Shown: positions 23,244 to 35,424 of the stretch, in pieces
Layout of the letters: the number at the start of each line of letters is the position of its first letter
Position numbering within the stretch: the first letter of the stretch is position 1
Origin: Fragilariopsis cylindrus CCMP1102
Lineage: Eukaryota; Bacillariophyta; Bacillariophyceae; Bacillariales; Bacillariaceae
Assembly: GCA_900095095.1 (NCBI GenBank)
Contig: FMBT01000519.1
Coordinates: forward strand, 1 to 64,000
Direction: 5' to 3'
DNA: 64,000 nt
Position numbers and translations under genes: made by a program
Notes under the pieces: model-generated
Database searches by the model: none
The model's input: only the letters and a program-made list of their open reading frames with translations
Told to the model about the DNA's origin: nothing

Positions 23244-25087
23244 TTATTTTAATGCATTAATTAAATTTTCAATATTGTTTTTGGTAAAGACAACTTCATC
23301 GCCACCCTTAATACCAAAAACAATTTTTTTACCATTAATTGCAAATTGACCTTTTTCTGTCGACTTGAACGATTTCTTTTCATTTAAATTAATCACAAAA
23401 CTTCGATCTTTATCTGCAATTGCATTTTTACCCATTGCAATAGAATTATCACCACTTGCTTGATTTTTTTTACCACCTACTACAATCGATGCTTTACCTG
23501 CTGCTATATTTTTCGTACCACCAGAGACAGTTGCAAATTTACTCTCTCTAGGGATCTCATTCTTAATCCCACCACTAATTGTACCATATTCACTTTTACA
23601 TGTATTTCCATTACCACCAGAAATTGTTGAATAATCACTTGCTGTGAATATAATATTCTTTTTTCCACCACCAATGACACTAAATGGGGATATAATTCTA
23701 TTCTCAGTACCACCACTAATAACACTATTTTCTGAATCTACCATACTTTCATCAATAGAATTTGAACTTCCACCACTTATAGTACCTATTGCACTAAAAC
23801 ATTCATTGGATCGTCCACCACCAACAACACAAAAATTACCAAAAAATTCACTAGCAAGATTATTTAATCCACCTGATACAACACAAAATTGACATAATGC
23901 AAAGTTGTCTTCACCTTGTCGTGCAACACTAAATGGTCCTGCAAAAGTTGGACTAGTTGGAGTACTAGATGGAGTAAGAGTTGGACGACTAGTACTTGGA
24001 CTATCAGAAGCTTTAATAGTTGGAGTACCAGTTGGAGTACCAGTTGGAGTACCAGTTGGATTACCAGTTGGAGTACCAGTTGGATTACTAGATGGAGGAC
24101 CAGTTGGAGTACCAGTTGGACGATTAGTAGATGGAGTATCAGTTGGAAGAATAGTTTCAGTAACGAAAGGAGCACCAGTTGGACTATCAGAAGCTTTAGT
24201 AGTTGGAGTGCCTGTTGGAGCACCAGTTGGAGTACCAGTTGGAGTACCTGTTGGATTCTCTGTTGGATTCTCTGTTGGATTCTCTGTTGGATTCCCTGTT
24301 GGATTACCTGTTGGAGTGCCGGTAGGAGTACCAGATGGAGTACCGGTTGGAGTACCAGTTGGAGCACCAGTAGGAGTACCAGATGGAGTAACTTGTATTT
24401 TGTATATAAATATAATGCAAAAATGAAATCGAGGAGGAGAAGAAACGAGTGAGTGTTTTGTATTGTGAATTATCAGCTAATATGTCAGCAAAAGAAAAAA
24501 AGACCAAAACGTAACGTAACGTAACAAAATAACTAACACGTCACGTAACTAACACGTAACGTAATGTAACGTAACATACCTGTTGGAGTACTAGTTGGTG
24601 AAGTAGTAGGAGATTTAGATGCTGTTACAGTTGGTGAATTAGATGGTGTTGCAGTTGGTGAAGTAGTAGGAAATTCAGATGGTGCTGGACTCGCCGTTGG
24701 CCAGGTACCACCTGATGTTGGTGAATCAGTTACAGCTTTTGGTGGGGGACTACCAGAACCAGAATTAGACTCTGTCGGTGAATCGGTTGCAGTTTCTGTT
24801 GGATTATCAGTTGGAGTACCAGTTGGAAAACTAGTTGGATTCAATGTTGGCGAAGTTGTAGGTGATGCTGTACCACCACCAGGTATAGTTGGTGCTGGAC
24901 TCGCCGTTGGAAATGTACCACCTGATGTTGGTGCTACAGTTGGAGGTGCTGCTGCAGTAACTTCTACACTTCCACTTGCAGTAGCTGATGGTGCTGCAGT
25001 CGGGGTTTGGGCGTTTACTACACCGAATCGAGTGTTACTACAAGACAAGGCTGCGATGGCTAGGACGGCATAATAATGAAACTTCAT
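23244..25087 (-). CDS. Secreted PT-rich protein with a YadA-like beta-roll head
   Basis: 551 aa. Exon 1 is 25087-24580, exon 2 is 24391-23244, with a GT-AG intron of 188 bp; the sum of 1656 keeps the frame. Signal peptide about 1-26 (MKFHYYAVLAIAALS...VVNA). Residues about 27-318 are a Pro/Thr/Ser-rich stalk of TPTG.PTG units. Then come about ten repeats of 14-20 residues with an SGG/GGG..N core: VVSGGLNN, VVGGGRSN, TISGGSSN, VISGGTEN, VIGGGKKN and so on, ending SIAMGKNAIA. They are followed by DRSFVINLN and the EKGQF tail usual for this family. This matches the left-handed beta-roll head of trimeric autotransporter adhesins, without their membrane anchor. Inferred role: extracellular adhesion or wall protein. 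The intron and signal peptide argue for a true nuclear gene, possibly of bacterial origin. Confidence 0.8.
24506..24577. repeat. ACGTA-type pentanucleotide repeats in an intron
   Basis: CGTAACGTAACGTAAC and ACTAACACGTAACG words fill the right half of the intron of the adhesin-like gene. Confidence 0.75.
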
Positions 25088-26859
25088 TGTGTACTAGTTT
25101 TAGTAGACTTCTGTTGTTAAAATAATAGATGAGATAATAGAATTTCTTATAGAGAGAAGATAGGAACTGCGATCCAATAATTGACTTGAACGATGGAATT
25201 TGAAACTGGTTTCAACACATATGAAGTTCAGATCTTACAGGTGCTGTATGTAAACACAACACGTTAAAAGTTACGTACAGTAATTGTACGTAACTGCTCT
25301 CACGTGTAAATTTCATGACACAGCAGCTAGACAGTACAGTACTAGCTACCAGCTAGCTCTAGCTAAACAACGAATCTTCGGTACTGTCGCTACGGTTCTT
25401 TTATTCCTCGGAAGGTACTAGTACTTTGCGTGTACGAGAGAGAACGAACAAAGATTCCACCAAGAATACTAGTTCTAAAATCGCAAGATCGGCGAAAGAC
25501 CAGTGATGTACGGTATTCGAGTGAGACATTATACCCGAACGAATCGCTCTTGTTTTTATTTATTAGTATAAGACCCAAAGAAGTCGCTTCATAAATGATT
25601 TAGACTAATTTTTTGTTTTTGGGTCATTTATATATAATTAAAATTAAGATGCTCGTGAATGGCTCTCTAGTTCAAATCAAAAATCAACATTATCGTGCGG
25701 ACTAACTTACAAGTAGTACATTGATGTAGAACAAAGTAGAATAGAGCAATGAATGATTACGCTTACTAGTAGAAGCACGAACACGACTATTACTACACCG
25801 TACAACAATTTATGATTATTGTTAGAAGAAGCAGAAGAAGACGAAGACGGAGAAGAAGTGCGACAACGGTAACGGCAACGGCAACAACAGCGACAACTAG
25901 TAGGCGTCGTTGGTTACAACGTCACTTGTGATGACATGATCCGATCAGAGCGTTGACTTGATTTGATCTTGATCTTGATCTTGATCTTGATTCAACATAA
26001 CAAACACGCCTGTTATATTATATTCTATTCTATTATCTTATCTTCCTTACAAAGATTCTTTGCAAATGTATATATATATATCAGACTATAGAACACAGCT
26101 ACTGTAGACGCACGAACGAAAGGGACGGGACGGCACGAGCTACTGTAACGGAAAATTCGTTCGTAGCTGAAAGTAAAGTAGAAATAAACTTTTTTACGTT
26201 GCGTTGCGTTGCGTTGCGTTGCGTTGCGTGACGTTACGTTATTTCTCCAGCAGCATCACCATGCAGCAGCACCATGCAGCAACAACGATAACAGGATGAT
26301 GGTAGCAACGACAATAACAATAACAACGATAATAGGATGGATGACAATAGCAATAGCAATAACAAACAACAAAATTAATTGACTTGACTTGATGACAAAA
26401 CAAAAACTGAAGACATTTGATTTAGATTTATGTTTTTAATTTTCTCATTTGCGGAGAGAAGAACTACGCACTAAACTAACTAACCAGCAGGAATGCGTTA
26501 CGTTAGTAAAGATACTACAGTACTACACATACAGAAAACCACAAAACAATTATCAATGTAACGTTGATCTACTTATATAGGATGTGCAATGTAATCTCCT
26601 ATTTTTTTATACAATAATCGATCGCAGTGTTGTTTATTCGTTGGGTTTGTTTTTATTTGTTGTGCCTTATTTACCGTGCGTTTACTAATTTTGCGGTTCT
26701 TGTTATCTCTTGATATAACGTTAGTCGAAACGGAAAAATAGACAGTCAAAACGAAAAACATCATTACGACATACGACCGTCCGTACCTATTACCGATGTT
26801 TATACAATCAATATATCATAATAATCTTTCTTTTTTTAAATTAATTTCTAAATTTTTCT
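25088..26859. other. Intergenic region with microsatellites
   Basis: 5' flank of the adhesin-like gene, then the 3' flank of mtHsp70. It contains TCTTGATCTTGATCTTGAT near 25966-25990, a (GTTGC)n run at about 26197-26229, and CAGCAGCACCATG repeats near 26250-26280. No gene is supported; the small frames have no motifs. Confidence 0.45.
26197..26229. repeat. (GTTGC)n pentanucleotide microsatellite
   Basis: Six near-perfect copies of GTTGC, followed by GTTAC-like words. Confidence 0.85.
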
Positions 26860-29536
26860 TTATTTCTTTTCTTCATCCTTTTTGTCAGCAGATTTATCAT
26901 CGTCCTTCTTTTCTTCATCATCATCACCTTCCTTCTTTTCTGTGAATTCAGCATCTTGAGTCTCATCGTCGTCTTTCTTTTCATCACCTTCGGCAGCAGC
27001 AGCATCACCTTGTGAATACATCGCTTGTCCAATCTTCATCGAGGATTGAGATAATGCTTCTTTTTTGGTATTAATCAAATCTAAATCATCACCATCTTTA
27101 ACTTCCTTCGCTTCGGCGACAGCCTTTTCCACCTCCTTCTTGGTTTCATCATCCAGCTTATCACCATTATCAGTCAATGATTTTTCTGTGGAATAAATCA
27201 AAGAATCAATTTCATTCTTCGATTCAATTAATTGACGACGTTTCGCATCGGCTTCGGCATTATTTTCAGCATCTCGGACCATCTGTTCAATATCATCATC
27301 CGATAAACCACCACTTGATTTAATAATAATATTCTGTTCCTTCCCGGTACCCTTATCTTTACCACTAACATTCAAAATACCATCCGCATCGATATCAAAT
27401 GAAATTTCAATTTGTGGCACGCCACGTGGTGCTGGTGGAATACCAACTAAATCAAATTCACCCAAACTCTTATTGTCAGCAGCCATTTCACGTTCACCCT
27501 GCATGACCTTAATTTGTACTTGTGGTTGATTATCAGCAGCTGTACTAAATGTTTGTTGTTTCTTTGTTGGAATAGTAGTATTACGTGGAATTAATTTCGT
27601 CATGACACCACCTAATGTTTCAATACCTAATGATAAGGGTGTAACATCCAATAAAAGAATATCTTTCACGTCACCCTTTAAGACACCACCCTGAATAGCT
27701 GCACCCATAGCAACAACCTCATCAGGATTGACACCACGAGATGGTTTTTTACCGAAAAATTCTTCGACAGTTTCTTGGACTTTCGGCATACGTGTCATAC
27801 CACCCACTAAAATAATTTCATGTATATCCGATAAATCAATATCAGCATCCTTAATACAACCCTTACATGGACCAAGTGTACGATCGACTAACGGTTGGAC
27901 CATATTTTCAAATTGGGCACGTGATACTTTCGAATTCATATGTTTTGGTCCAGTAGCATCCGCAGTAATAAATGGAAGTGAGACATCCGTTTGAGCTAAT
28001 CCATCTAATTCACGTTTCGCCTTTTCAGCAGCTTCACGCAAACGTTGCATGGCTAAATTATCACCAGCTAAAGAAATTCCGGAATCTTTTTTAAATTCTT
28101 TCAATAAATGTCCTAATAATTCTTCATCAAAATCTTCACCACCTAACATCGTATCACCATTCGTTGCTTTGACTTCAAAGACACCACCTTGAATTTCTAA
28201 TACCGAAACATCAAATGTACCACCACCTAAATCAAACACCACAATAGTTTTACCATCTGCCTTATCCATACCATAGGCTAATGCCGCCGCGGTTGGTTCA
28301 TTAATAATACGTAAGACATCTAATCCAGCAATTTGACCAGCATCCTTGGTAGCTTGTCGTTGACTATCATTAAAGTAAGCAGGAACAGTCACCACCGCTT
28401 TTGATACCGTACGTCCTAAAAATCCTTCGGCTGTTTCTTTCATTTTACCTAAGACCATGGATCCAATTTGACTGGGTGAATACTTCGTACCCTTCGTGTC
28501 GGCCACCCATGCATCATTATTATGATCACTTTTCACAATATCATAGGGGACTAAACCTTGAATTGTTTTCACTTCCTTGTCCAAAAATCCACGTCCAATT
28601 AAACGTTTCACGGCATACATCGTATTTTCAGGATTGGTGACCGCCTGTCGTTTCGCTGCCATACCCACCAATCGTTCTGATTCAGCACCATCTTGATGAA
28701 CAAATGCCACCACGGATGGTGTGGTTCGTGCACCTTCGGAATTTTCAATCACACGTGCTGTTCGTCCTTCCTGTTATATATGATAGTAGAGAAAAAAGGA
28801 AGAAAAATAGTGCGGGTGGTAAGTACAATATACAATACTATACCATATTAAAACAAAACGATATCCAAATCAAGACGAGACGGAAAAAAAAAACGACAAC
28901 AGGACCGAGCGAAGGAATATTCTAGCATCGAGAGATAAAACTCCGATGGAACGGGGGACGGATACAGAGCCTTTTTTGAATAGGGTCGGTCAATTCAAAG
29001 GAAAGAAAGAGCTCAGCTGAGAATAACGCCGTCATCACCAGACCAGACAACGACGACGAAGACGACAGGATCAGATTTTTTTCAATCACAATTCACATCA
29101 ATTTCATATTCTGCTTTCTTAATCTGTGAAATGGTGGGAATGAATCAATCTTCTCCTTCGCTTTTCTCTCACACCGTCTTAAAAACGCCGCTTCATATTC
29201 GTCGTCATCGATGTCACAATTCTCATCTGCTCCGTCCCACTACATTCAATCAAATCCCGGTGTCCGTTTATTCATTCATCTTTCTCTCTCTCTCTCCACT
29301 CCTACCGTTCCGAATTCATTTCTATTCTATTCTTCATAGAAATTTAAGATGTATATTATACGCACCATAATAGAAACACAAGAATTGGTAGTACCTAAAT
29401 CAATACCAATCACATCACCAACATCATCTGATTTGAAGCGACGAGTAGTAGCAAGAGCACTACCAAGAGTCTTTTTACTTGCGCTTGCGCCTAACGCAGC
29501 AACACCACTTCGTCGTAAAATTGCTGAAGATAACAT
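26860..29536 (-). CDS. HSP70: Mitochondrial Hsp70 (DnaK type)
   Basis: ATP-driven matrix chaperone, 693 aa. Exon 1 is 29536-29366, exon 2 is 28770-26860, with a GT-AG intron of 595 bp. The junction joins SCVSIM to [13 protein letters not shown] exactly as in the family. N terminus 1-35 is Arg/Ser/Ala-rich without acidic residues, as in mitochondrial presequences. The ATPase domain shows GIDLGTTNS (44-52), [35 protein letters not shown] and [13 protein letters not shown]. The substrate domain shows [17 protein letters not shown]. The family usually ends near '(E/D)AE(Y/F)EEV'; here QDAEFTEKK is followed by about 25 extra residues of alternating Lys and Asp/Glu. It would serve protein import and folding with Tim44 and GrpE. 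Confidence 0.95.
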
Positions 29537-30276
29537 AATATTTGTTTTCTCGTCTTATTGTATATTAATATGTTTTTCTTCTTCGGAGACTGGAATGGAA
29601 TTGGAATAGGAATTTTAATGATAGCCTATGTTGGTTGGGTACAGTATTGATAAGAATGATTAGGTCGTGTCGTTCTTGTGTTTGTTTGTTTTGTCGTGAT
29701 AACAGTAAGAAAAACGTGCGGTGTGTGTGTTTGCACTGTGTTTGGGGGTTCGTCTCATAGCCAGTCGCTCACAAAAAATGAGCGCGCTTTATTTGTTGTG
29801 CTGAGGTGGATTTTGTTTTTCGATCGAAGATGATCGTCGAAGAAAAAATGGAAGGCAAATTTTCAGTCTTACTTAGCTAATGATTTGAGTAACGATTACT
29901 GCGTCACGTGTTGAGTCCTTGTTCGCCATTCATTTTCTTCTTTTTTCTAAAAAGGATAAAGCTTCGTGGCTGGTGGTTGGCTGAGCGTGAAATTGAAGTA
30001 CTAGTAAGTTGTGAAGATGGATGGCAAGACGGTGGTGCGCATGTTTGGAAAGCGCGCGAAAGATGTATCCCTCTACAAATCAAAATCATTCTCGAAACAA
30101 GCATTTCATATCGAGTGTCAACAACATCAACAACAACAAAAAGAACGTACAGTAGTGCTCGAAAAAAGGAAAGGGGAAACACAGAGCAACAAAAAGGGAA
30201 CAAACTCTCATCATCATTCTCTCACAGAATCAAAAAGTAGCAAGCTTTTTCTAAACAAAAAGAAAACTAAGTCAAA
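29537..30276. promoter_or_regulatory. Divergent promoter region between mtHsp70 and the helical-repeat gene
   Basis: The two genes point away from each other, so both promoters should lie here. GGAAT units occur near 29591-29610, but no convincing inverted nGAAnnTTCn heat-shock element is seen. The frames at 29908-30319 are short, overlapping and lack motifs. Confidence 0.35.
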
Positions 30277-31629
30277 ATGTCGGAATGCGGTAAAGGAGGA
30301 AAAGCAACATTACGAGTGAAACAAGAAAAAGAACAAACAGATCATGGTGGCGAAGAAAGGAGAGATTCAAAGAAGCGTCATCGTACTTCTACAACCAATT
30401 CTAACAATATTATATCTGGTTCGGATACTACTACTACTACTATTACTATGATGAATAAAGTGGTAGTACTATCAAGTACGACCGCTGCGTCTCAATCCAA
30501 CGCTGTCATCAAAGCAACGGCTGTCGCCACCAGTACTGCCTCTGCCATTAAGAACAAGATCACTAATAGTGAGGGCGATAACGTACCAACACGTTGTTTA
30601 CCAACTAAAGATGAACTCAAGAAAGAGCTATATAAACTCGTGGATACAGACCATTATTCTCGAGATGAATCTTTACAAGCGTTACATCGATTTCTTCAGT
30701 GGAATTCTATCAGAGATACCTACAGTGATAATTTACAGTTCAATGATTATTTCTATGAATATGCTGGTCTCCAGATTGTTTTAGATTTCGTTGAGAAATT
30801 TTCTAATGATGCAGAGTGCGTCGAAAATTCAATTTCAGTTGTTCAGAAAATGGTATACAATCAATACCGCTCGAAGCCTGGAGAAGGTACACATATAATA
30901 TTCAGTCATGGTGGAATAGAGATCTTACTGCAATCGAGTAATATGCTCGTTGAAGGTAACCTTAACGGACCGAAATTGGGAGCTTTGGAGAGTATTTGGA
31001 ACCTATTTGGCGACATATTTTCATATACAATTTATCCCAGTGGAACTGCTGATAGGACTGCTGATAGGACCAAGATTGATACTACCTCAAAATCGTTCAA
31101 GGATCGATTCTATTCTATAGTGGATTCTTGTCTCGATCTATTGACCAAGATCCAAAGTCGTGATGATCAAACTTCTCTTGGTATCATGTCTAAGGCATTT
31201 TCAATTTTGGGGAAAGCGTCTAAAATTAGTACAGATATGAAGGATTCTGTGGTAAATGGAGAGATTAGGAAGAAAGGAATCATTCCAAAGACGGTAGAGG
31301 TCTTCAAAATGGACGATGGTTCGTGTAACTTTCGTGACAACAAATTGATTCGATGTGCTTTACGTATGCTCACGGATCTCAATAATAATAATCTACTCAC
31401 CCAAGCCTCTGACTTCCAAAGTGTTCTACCTTTGTTGGCGGTAGCCCTCAAGGAATTTCTTTTTACCGCCATCACCTTGTTAGAAAAAGCAACGGATGCT
31501 ATTGAAAACAAGTCGACTATTGAAAAGGCAGGTGTACTGGGAGCACTAGTTCCACTGTTAGAACGAGATGATACACGCCACGTGAAAGATAGAGTACGCA
31601 ATCTTGTTGCCAACATTTGTTCTAGGTAA
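30277..31629 (+). CDS. Armadillo-like helical-repeat protein, hypothetical
   Basis: 450 aa, single exon, ATG in AAAATGTCGG. Residues 1-100 are a low-complexity basic and Thr/Ala-rich leader. From about 105 (LPTKDELKKELYKLVD) to the end the protein is mostly helical, with repeated hydrophobic patterns such as AGLQIVLDFVEKF, HGGIEILLQSSNM and AGVLGALVPLLERDD. These resemble ARM repeats ('GgI..Lv.lL'). No catalytic motif. A short DNA duplication gives TADRTADRT near residue 260. Probably a protein-interaction scaffold; the exact family is not recognised. Confidence 0.65.
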   Translation: MSECGKGGKATLRVKQEKEQTDHGGEERRDSKKRHRTSTTNSNNIISGSDTTTTTITMMNKVVVLSSTTAASQSNAVIKATAVATSTASAIKNKITNSEGDNVPTRCLPTKDELKKELYKLVDTDHYSRDESLQALHRFLQWNSIRDTYSDNLQFNDYFYEYAGLQIVLDFVEKFSNDAECVENSISVVQKMVYNQYRSKPGEGTHIIFSHGGIEILLQSSNMLVEGNLNGPKLGALESIWNLFGDIFSYTIYPSGTADRTADRTKIDTTSKSFKDRFYSIVDSCLDLLTKIQSRDDQTSLGIMSKAFSILGKASKISTDMKDSVVNGEIRKKGIIPKTVEVFKMDDGSCNFRDNKLIRCALRMLTDLNNNNLLTQASDFQSVLPLLAVALKEFLFTAITLLEKATDAIENKSTIEKAGVLGALVPLLERDDTRHVKDRVRNLVANICSR

Positions 31630-33201
31630 GAGAACAATACTGTCTGTTGCTGACGGTTAGAGCAATTTCCTAATATACAAGCAACGTGGGGAATGTCATC
31701 TACAGTTATATCTTTAATAGAAATTATCGTATCAATTTTATGGGACCGTAGTGTCATCTCCACATCAAGAATAGGATACTATCGATATTCCTGCTGTTAT
31801 TTGTTTTGTACCTAAAGATTTATCCACATATGGTTTGAATCGTTATGAATATAAACATTAATTCTTGGTGTGTCAATTTCGCAACGCACAGTACTGTACT
31901 AACTTTAGCTAGCTAGTAGGCTAGTGCATGTATAATTCTAACTTTAGGTACTGTATTTCACCCTTCTTCAGAAGAGAATGAACGATTACCGCAGGATTGT
32001 GCTCAACTGTAATCTAACAATGGGGTTCGATAATGTGATGGTGGTCTTGATGAGTGAATCAAATTTTATTTTGTGTTTGGGTGCTAGCTTGCTGTTATTC
32101 TATTTTTTTGAGTTGACAAATAAACGATGTTCAAATATATAGAAAGTTGCACACCTCCTTACCGTAGATCTGAGAGAAGGTATTTTATTTAGTTGCCGTT
32201 GTTAAATTGCGCCGTAGTTTGGTGAGTACGACGTCAAGCTGTGTTGTTGAATGGCACGATCATTCTATGGTCTGTAGTTTGTGATTATTTTATTTGTCAT
32301 ACAGTATGTTTGAAATGTGAAACAAGATCGAATGATCGTTCTTATTCCAGTTTATGATTTTACCCCTGATATATCTTATTAATATCCCTCCTAAATAATT
32401 ATCGCTCTAACATGCAAGCTTTTATGAACCGCTTATTTTCATTCCGATAAAAAACCTGTAAAAAAATTAAACACGACTGATTATAGAGCTAGATTAGTCT
32501 TATTTAACACTAACGGAGGGCCCAGTACTTTTCTGACAAGCAAACCACCCAAGATTCTATAAAAATTCATCAAACGCATGTGACGATCAAGATTCATGTA
32601 AATGCATACTCCTTCGTCGCGCTTCTCTTTTCTCTCTACTTTTCTATTGGCATCCTCGTGGACAACCATGCGTTGCACGGAGGAAGTAGCAAAGGCAATA
32701 GGCAAATAAGAAACCGCACTGGTACTAGTAGGCAGAAGTCGCCTAGTACATTGAACTGTGACCCAAGACGACGTAGTTGAAATATCTCGCCCCATAAGCA
32801 ACATTCGTTTCTTCTCACTCAGCTCTTTACTAGGGAGATTATTCGAATCTATCCGTAAATCACTTGGGCATTTTCAATCCATCCTCAAGGAGAAAACGCA
32901 TCCGAAAGCTACACTATCAGTCTGCATGCCAAAGCTCTTTTAAAGTCAAGGGAAGATATCGATCTTCAACATTCAACATTCAACTCACCTTTATTAGCTA
33001 CAAGAAAAGAATAGTAGGATTTTTTGGTGGAATCCATCCACAATCGCTATCGCACAATTGTTAGACTCGCTCAATCTACCAAGAAACGCAATCACGAATT
33101 GGTGACGCAACGCCTGTCCCGTTCGAGTAGTGGCTCGCTCAACAAGCCCACAATTTGACTTGACTAGATACCGTCCAAGGAGAGGACGTGATACGTGAGT
33201 G
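31630..33201. other. Intergenic region
   Basis: About 1.6 kb with no supported gene. Frames at 32481-33064 are short and overlap on both strands. The right part should hold the promoter of the GARP gene. Confidence 0.4.
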
Positions 33202-35424
33202 ATGCCGTACAAGTATTCGCCTTTCGATGGCAAGGATGAGAGCAGCAATGGCAATGGCTATGACAAAGCATCGTCATCTACCAAAAACTCAAATACCGTA
33301 CTATGGGATGATGATTTACATCGTGATTTTGCGACAGCTATATTCCAAACTGGTATTAAAAGATCATCACCGGCTGTTATTGCTGAACGAATGATTACAA
33401 AAAATAAATTTAATGATGGCAATAAAGACGAAGACAAAACTGATGTTACTGGGACATCGAATTCGAATAATAATGGCAGCAGGAAAAACAAAAACCAAAA
33501 CGAGATTGAGAACAAAATACAACAAAAGGATGTTGAGTATAGTGATATTGAATACATTAAGAAAGAAATGACAGGTGAACGATTGAAATCACATCTACAA
33601 AAATTTCGGAAACAACATGTACGTGAAACTGAAAAATTCATCAAGGATTATGACAAGGTATTGTCTATAAAAAAGTCAATAGAAAAAGAAAAAAAAGCAA
33701 TGCAACGTAGAGAACAACAACAGAAAGAAGCACGTCGAAGAATAATAGTAATGAGAAAACGTAAACGATCAAAATCCAACGGTGGTGGTGGTGGTTCCTC
33801 CAATAGTAGAAAAAGAAGTAGACAACCAACACTATTAGATGCTTATGATGATCTGAATAATAATACGTATATTGCTGACAGCAGTGCTGATGATGATAAT
33901 ACAGATAATGATCATGATCATAATAAAGTAGAAGAAGAAGAACGACTGCTTTCAATGTATTTGCCATTACGTCCATCAACACAAACACATCCTCATCTTG
34001 GTCATAATAGAAGATACGATTATGACGATCCACATCGTCAATTATCGATACTCGCTGCTGATTTTGTTTCACCTAATAGAAACGGTGGAATGGGAATGGT
34101 TCCTCCTATTCATATCCTGTGGGTGGTACAGCAATTGGTATGGTATCATGGGCTGTTCAACAACAAATGGAGGAAATACGTGAAGTTGAAATAGAAGTAG
34201 CAAAAGTAGATCGTCAAAAGAAACAACAAAAGCAACGTGAGGCTGCATCAATTCATTCATCAACGAGTCATACTGCAATAGCTGCTGGGAATTTAGCAAC
34301 AGCATTAGCATTAGCATCCTCACCTAGCATTTTTGGTCGTCATATTCAGTTCAATAATGGAAATAGGAAACCTGACTGTGGTTCTAGTGAAGATGATTTT
34401 GATGATGAAGAAAATAATTATGGTGGAAATGAAATGAAAATGAAGACGATGGGGATGAGGATGACGCGGATGAGGATGATAATCGTTTGACAACACCAAT
34501 ATTAACAACAACAGAAAAACTTAGTCCATTAGGTGTTAGTATGATGTTAACACGTGATATGATTATACATATGGCAAGTGTAATAAAAGAACAAAGGATC
34601 AGACAAATAATGCAAATAACAATAGTAATAATGAAGAAAAAAAGAATCAAAGCAATTTCAACATAACGAACAGCAGCCAACAATAGTAGCAGAGCAAAAT
34701 CAAGATCAACAACGTGATGCTAATAGTGGGGGTGGTGACAACGGTACAAGCGATAGGGGTGGGGGGGTGCTAAGAAGGACGAAAAAGTAGATTGTGATAT
34801 TTGTGAGGATGAAAGAGTTGATGTGTTTGATACAGACACATCCACGATGCAACATCATATACATCTTCATCAACCACAACAACAACCACCACAACAACAG
34901 CAACCACAACTACAACCACAACCACAACAAAAACCATGCACAACAACAGCAACAACAACAACAGCAGCAGCAGCAGCAACAATTGCAATTCCGTAATTAC
35001 CATCCTCAGCAACAGCTGCAGCAACAGCAACCGCCGTTGTCTTTGCCATTACCGTTACTGCCACCCACCACCGCAGATTCAACAACAGATTCTGCATCAT
35101 CAGAATCAGATTCAACAATTATTACAGCAACAACAGAAACGTGAAAAAGAAGAATTCGAGATACTTGCAAAGCAACATAATATACCATTACCACGCTTGA
35201 CACCAACACCACAACATGCGATGACATTTGTAGATATATTACAACAACAACATCAGCAGCAGCAACAGCACATACCACAACAACAGCATCAAATCTCACA
35301 ACAAAATCGTCTTATTCATCGTAATGAACAGCAACCTGTGCAGCAACCTGTGCAGCAACCTGTGCAGGAGCAAATTCAACCAACAACAACAACAACCAAA
35401 GGAAGAAGACAAGGAGGAAAATAA
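33202..35424 (+). CDS. GARP/Myb-like transcription factor with a split DNA-binding domain; frame broken several times
   Basis: The ATG at 33202 is chosen over the GTG just before it. Residues 34-64 (LWDDDLHRDFATAIFQTGIK...PAVIAERM) match the first two helices of the plant GARP/ARR-B domain ('W..eLH..Fv.Av..LG...A.PK.I...M'). Residues 124-136 (TGERLKSHLQKFR) match its third helix ('vkSHLQKyR'). Between them lies an insertion of about 57 mostly polar residues. A Lys/Arg-rich stretch and long poly-Gln/Asn/His regions follow. After about 34120 the coding signal moves between frames at least four times (near 34120, 34434, 34600, 34765 and around 34935-35100). One case is GAAATGAAAATG where GAAAATG would continue the acidic run. 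Either consensus indels or a decaying gene; the DNA-binding part is intact. Confidence 0.6.

Noticed and set aside
23905-24452. Val/Gly- and Trp/Ser-rich plus-strand frames
   Set aside because: They are antisense by-products of the TPTG stalk of the adhesin-like gene, which has signal peptide, intron and domain support on the minus strand.
23244-25087. Bacterial contamination as source of the YadA-like gene
   Set aside because: The gene has a clean GT-AG intron, a diatom-style PT-rich stalk, and typical host flanks.
29560-29900. Heat-shock elements upstream of mtHsp70
   Set aside because: GGAAT units lie in one orientation only, without the inverted nGAAnnTTCn arrangement.
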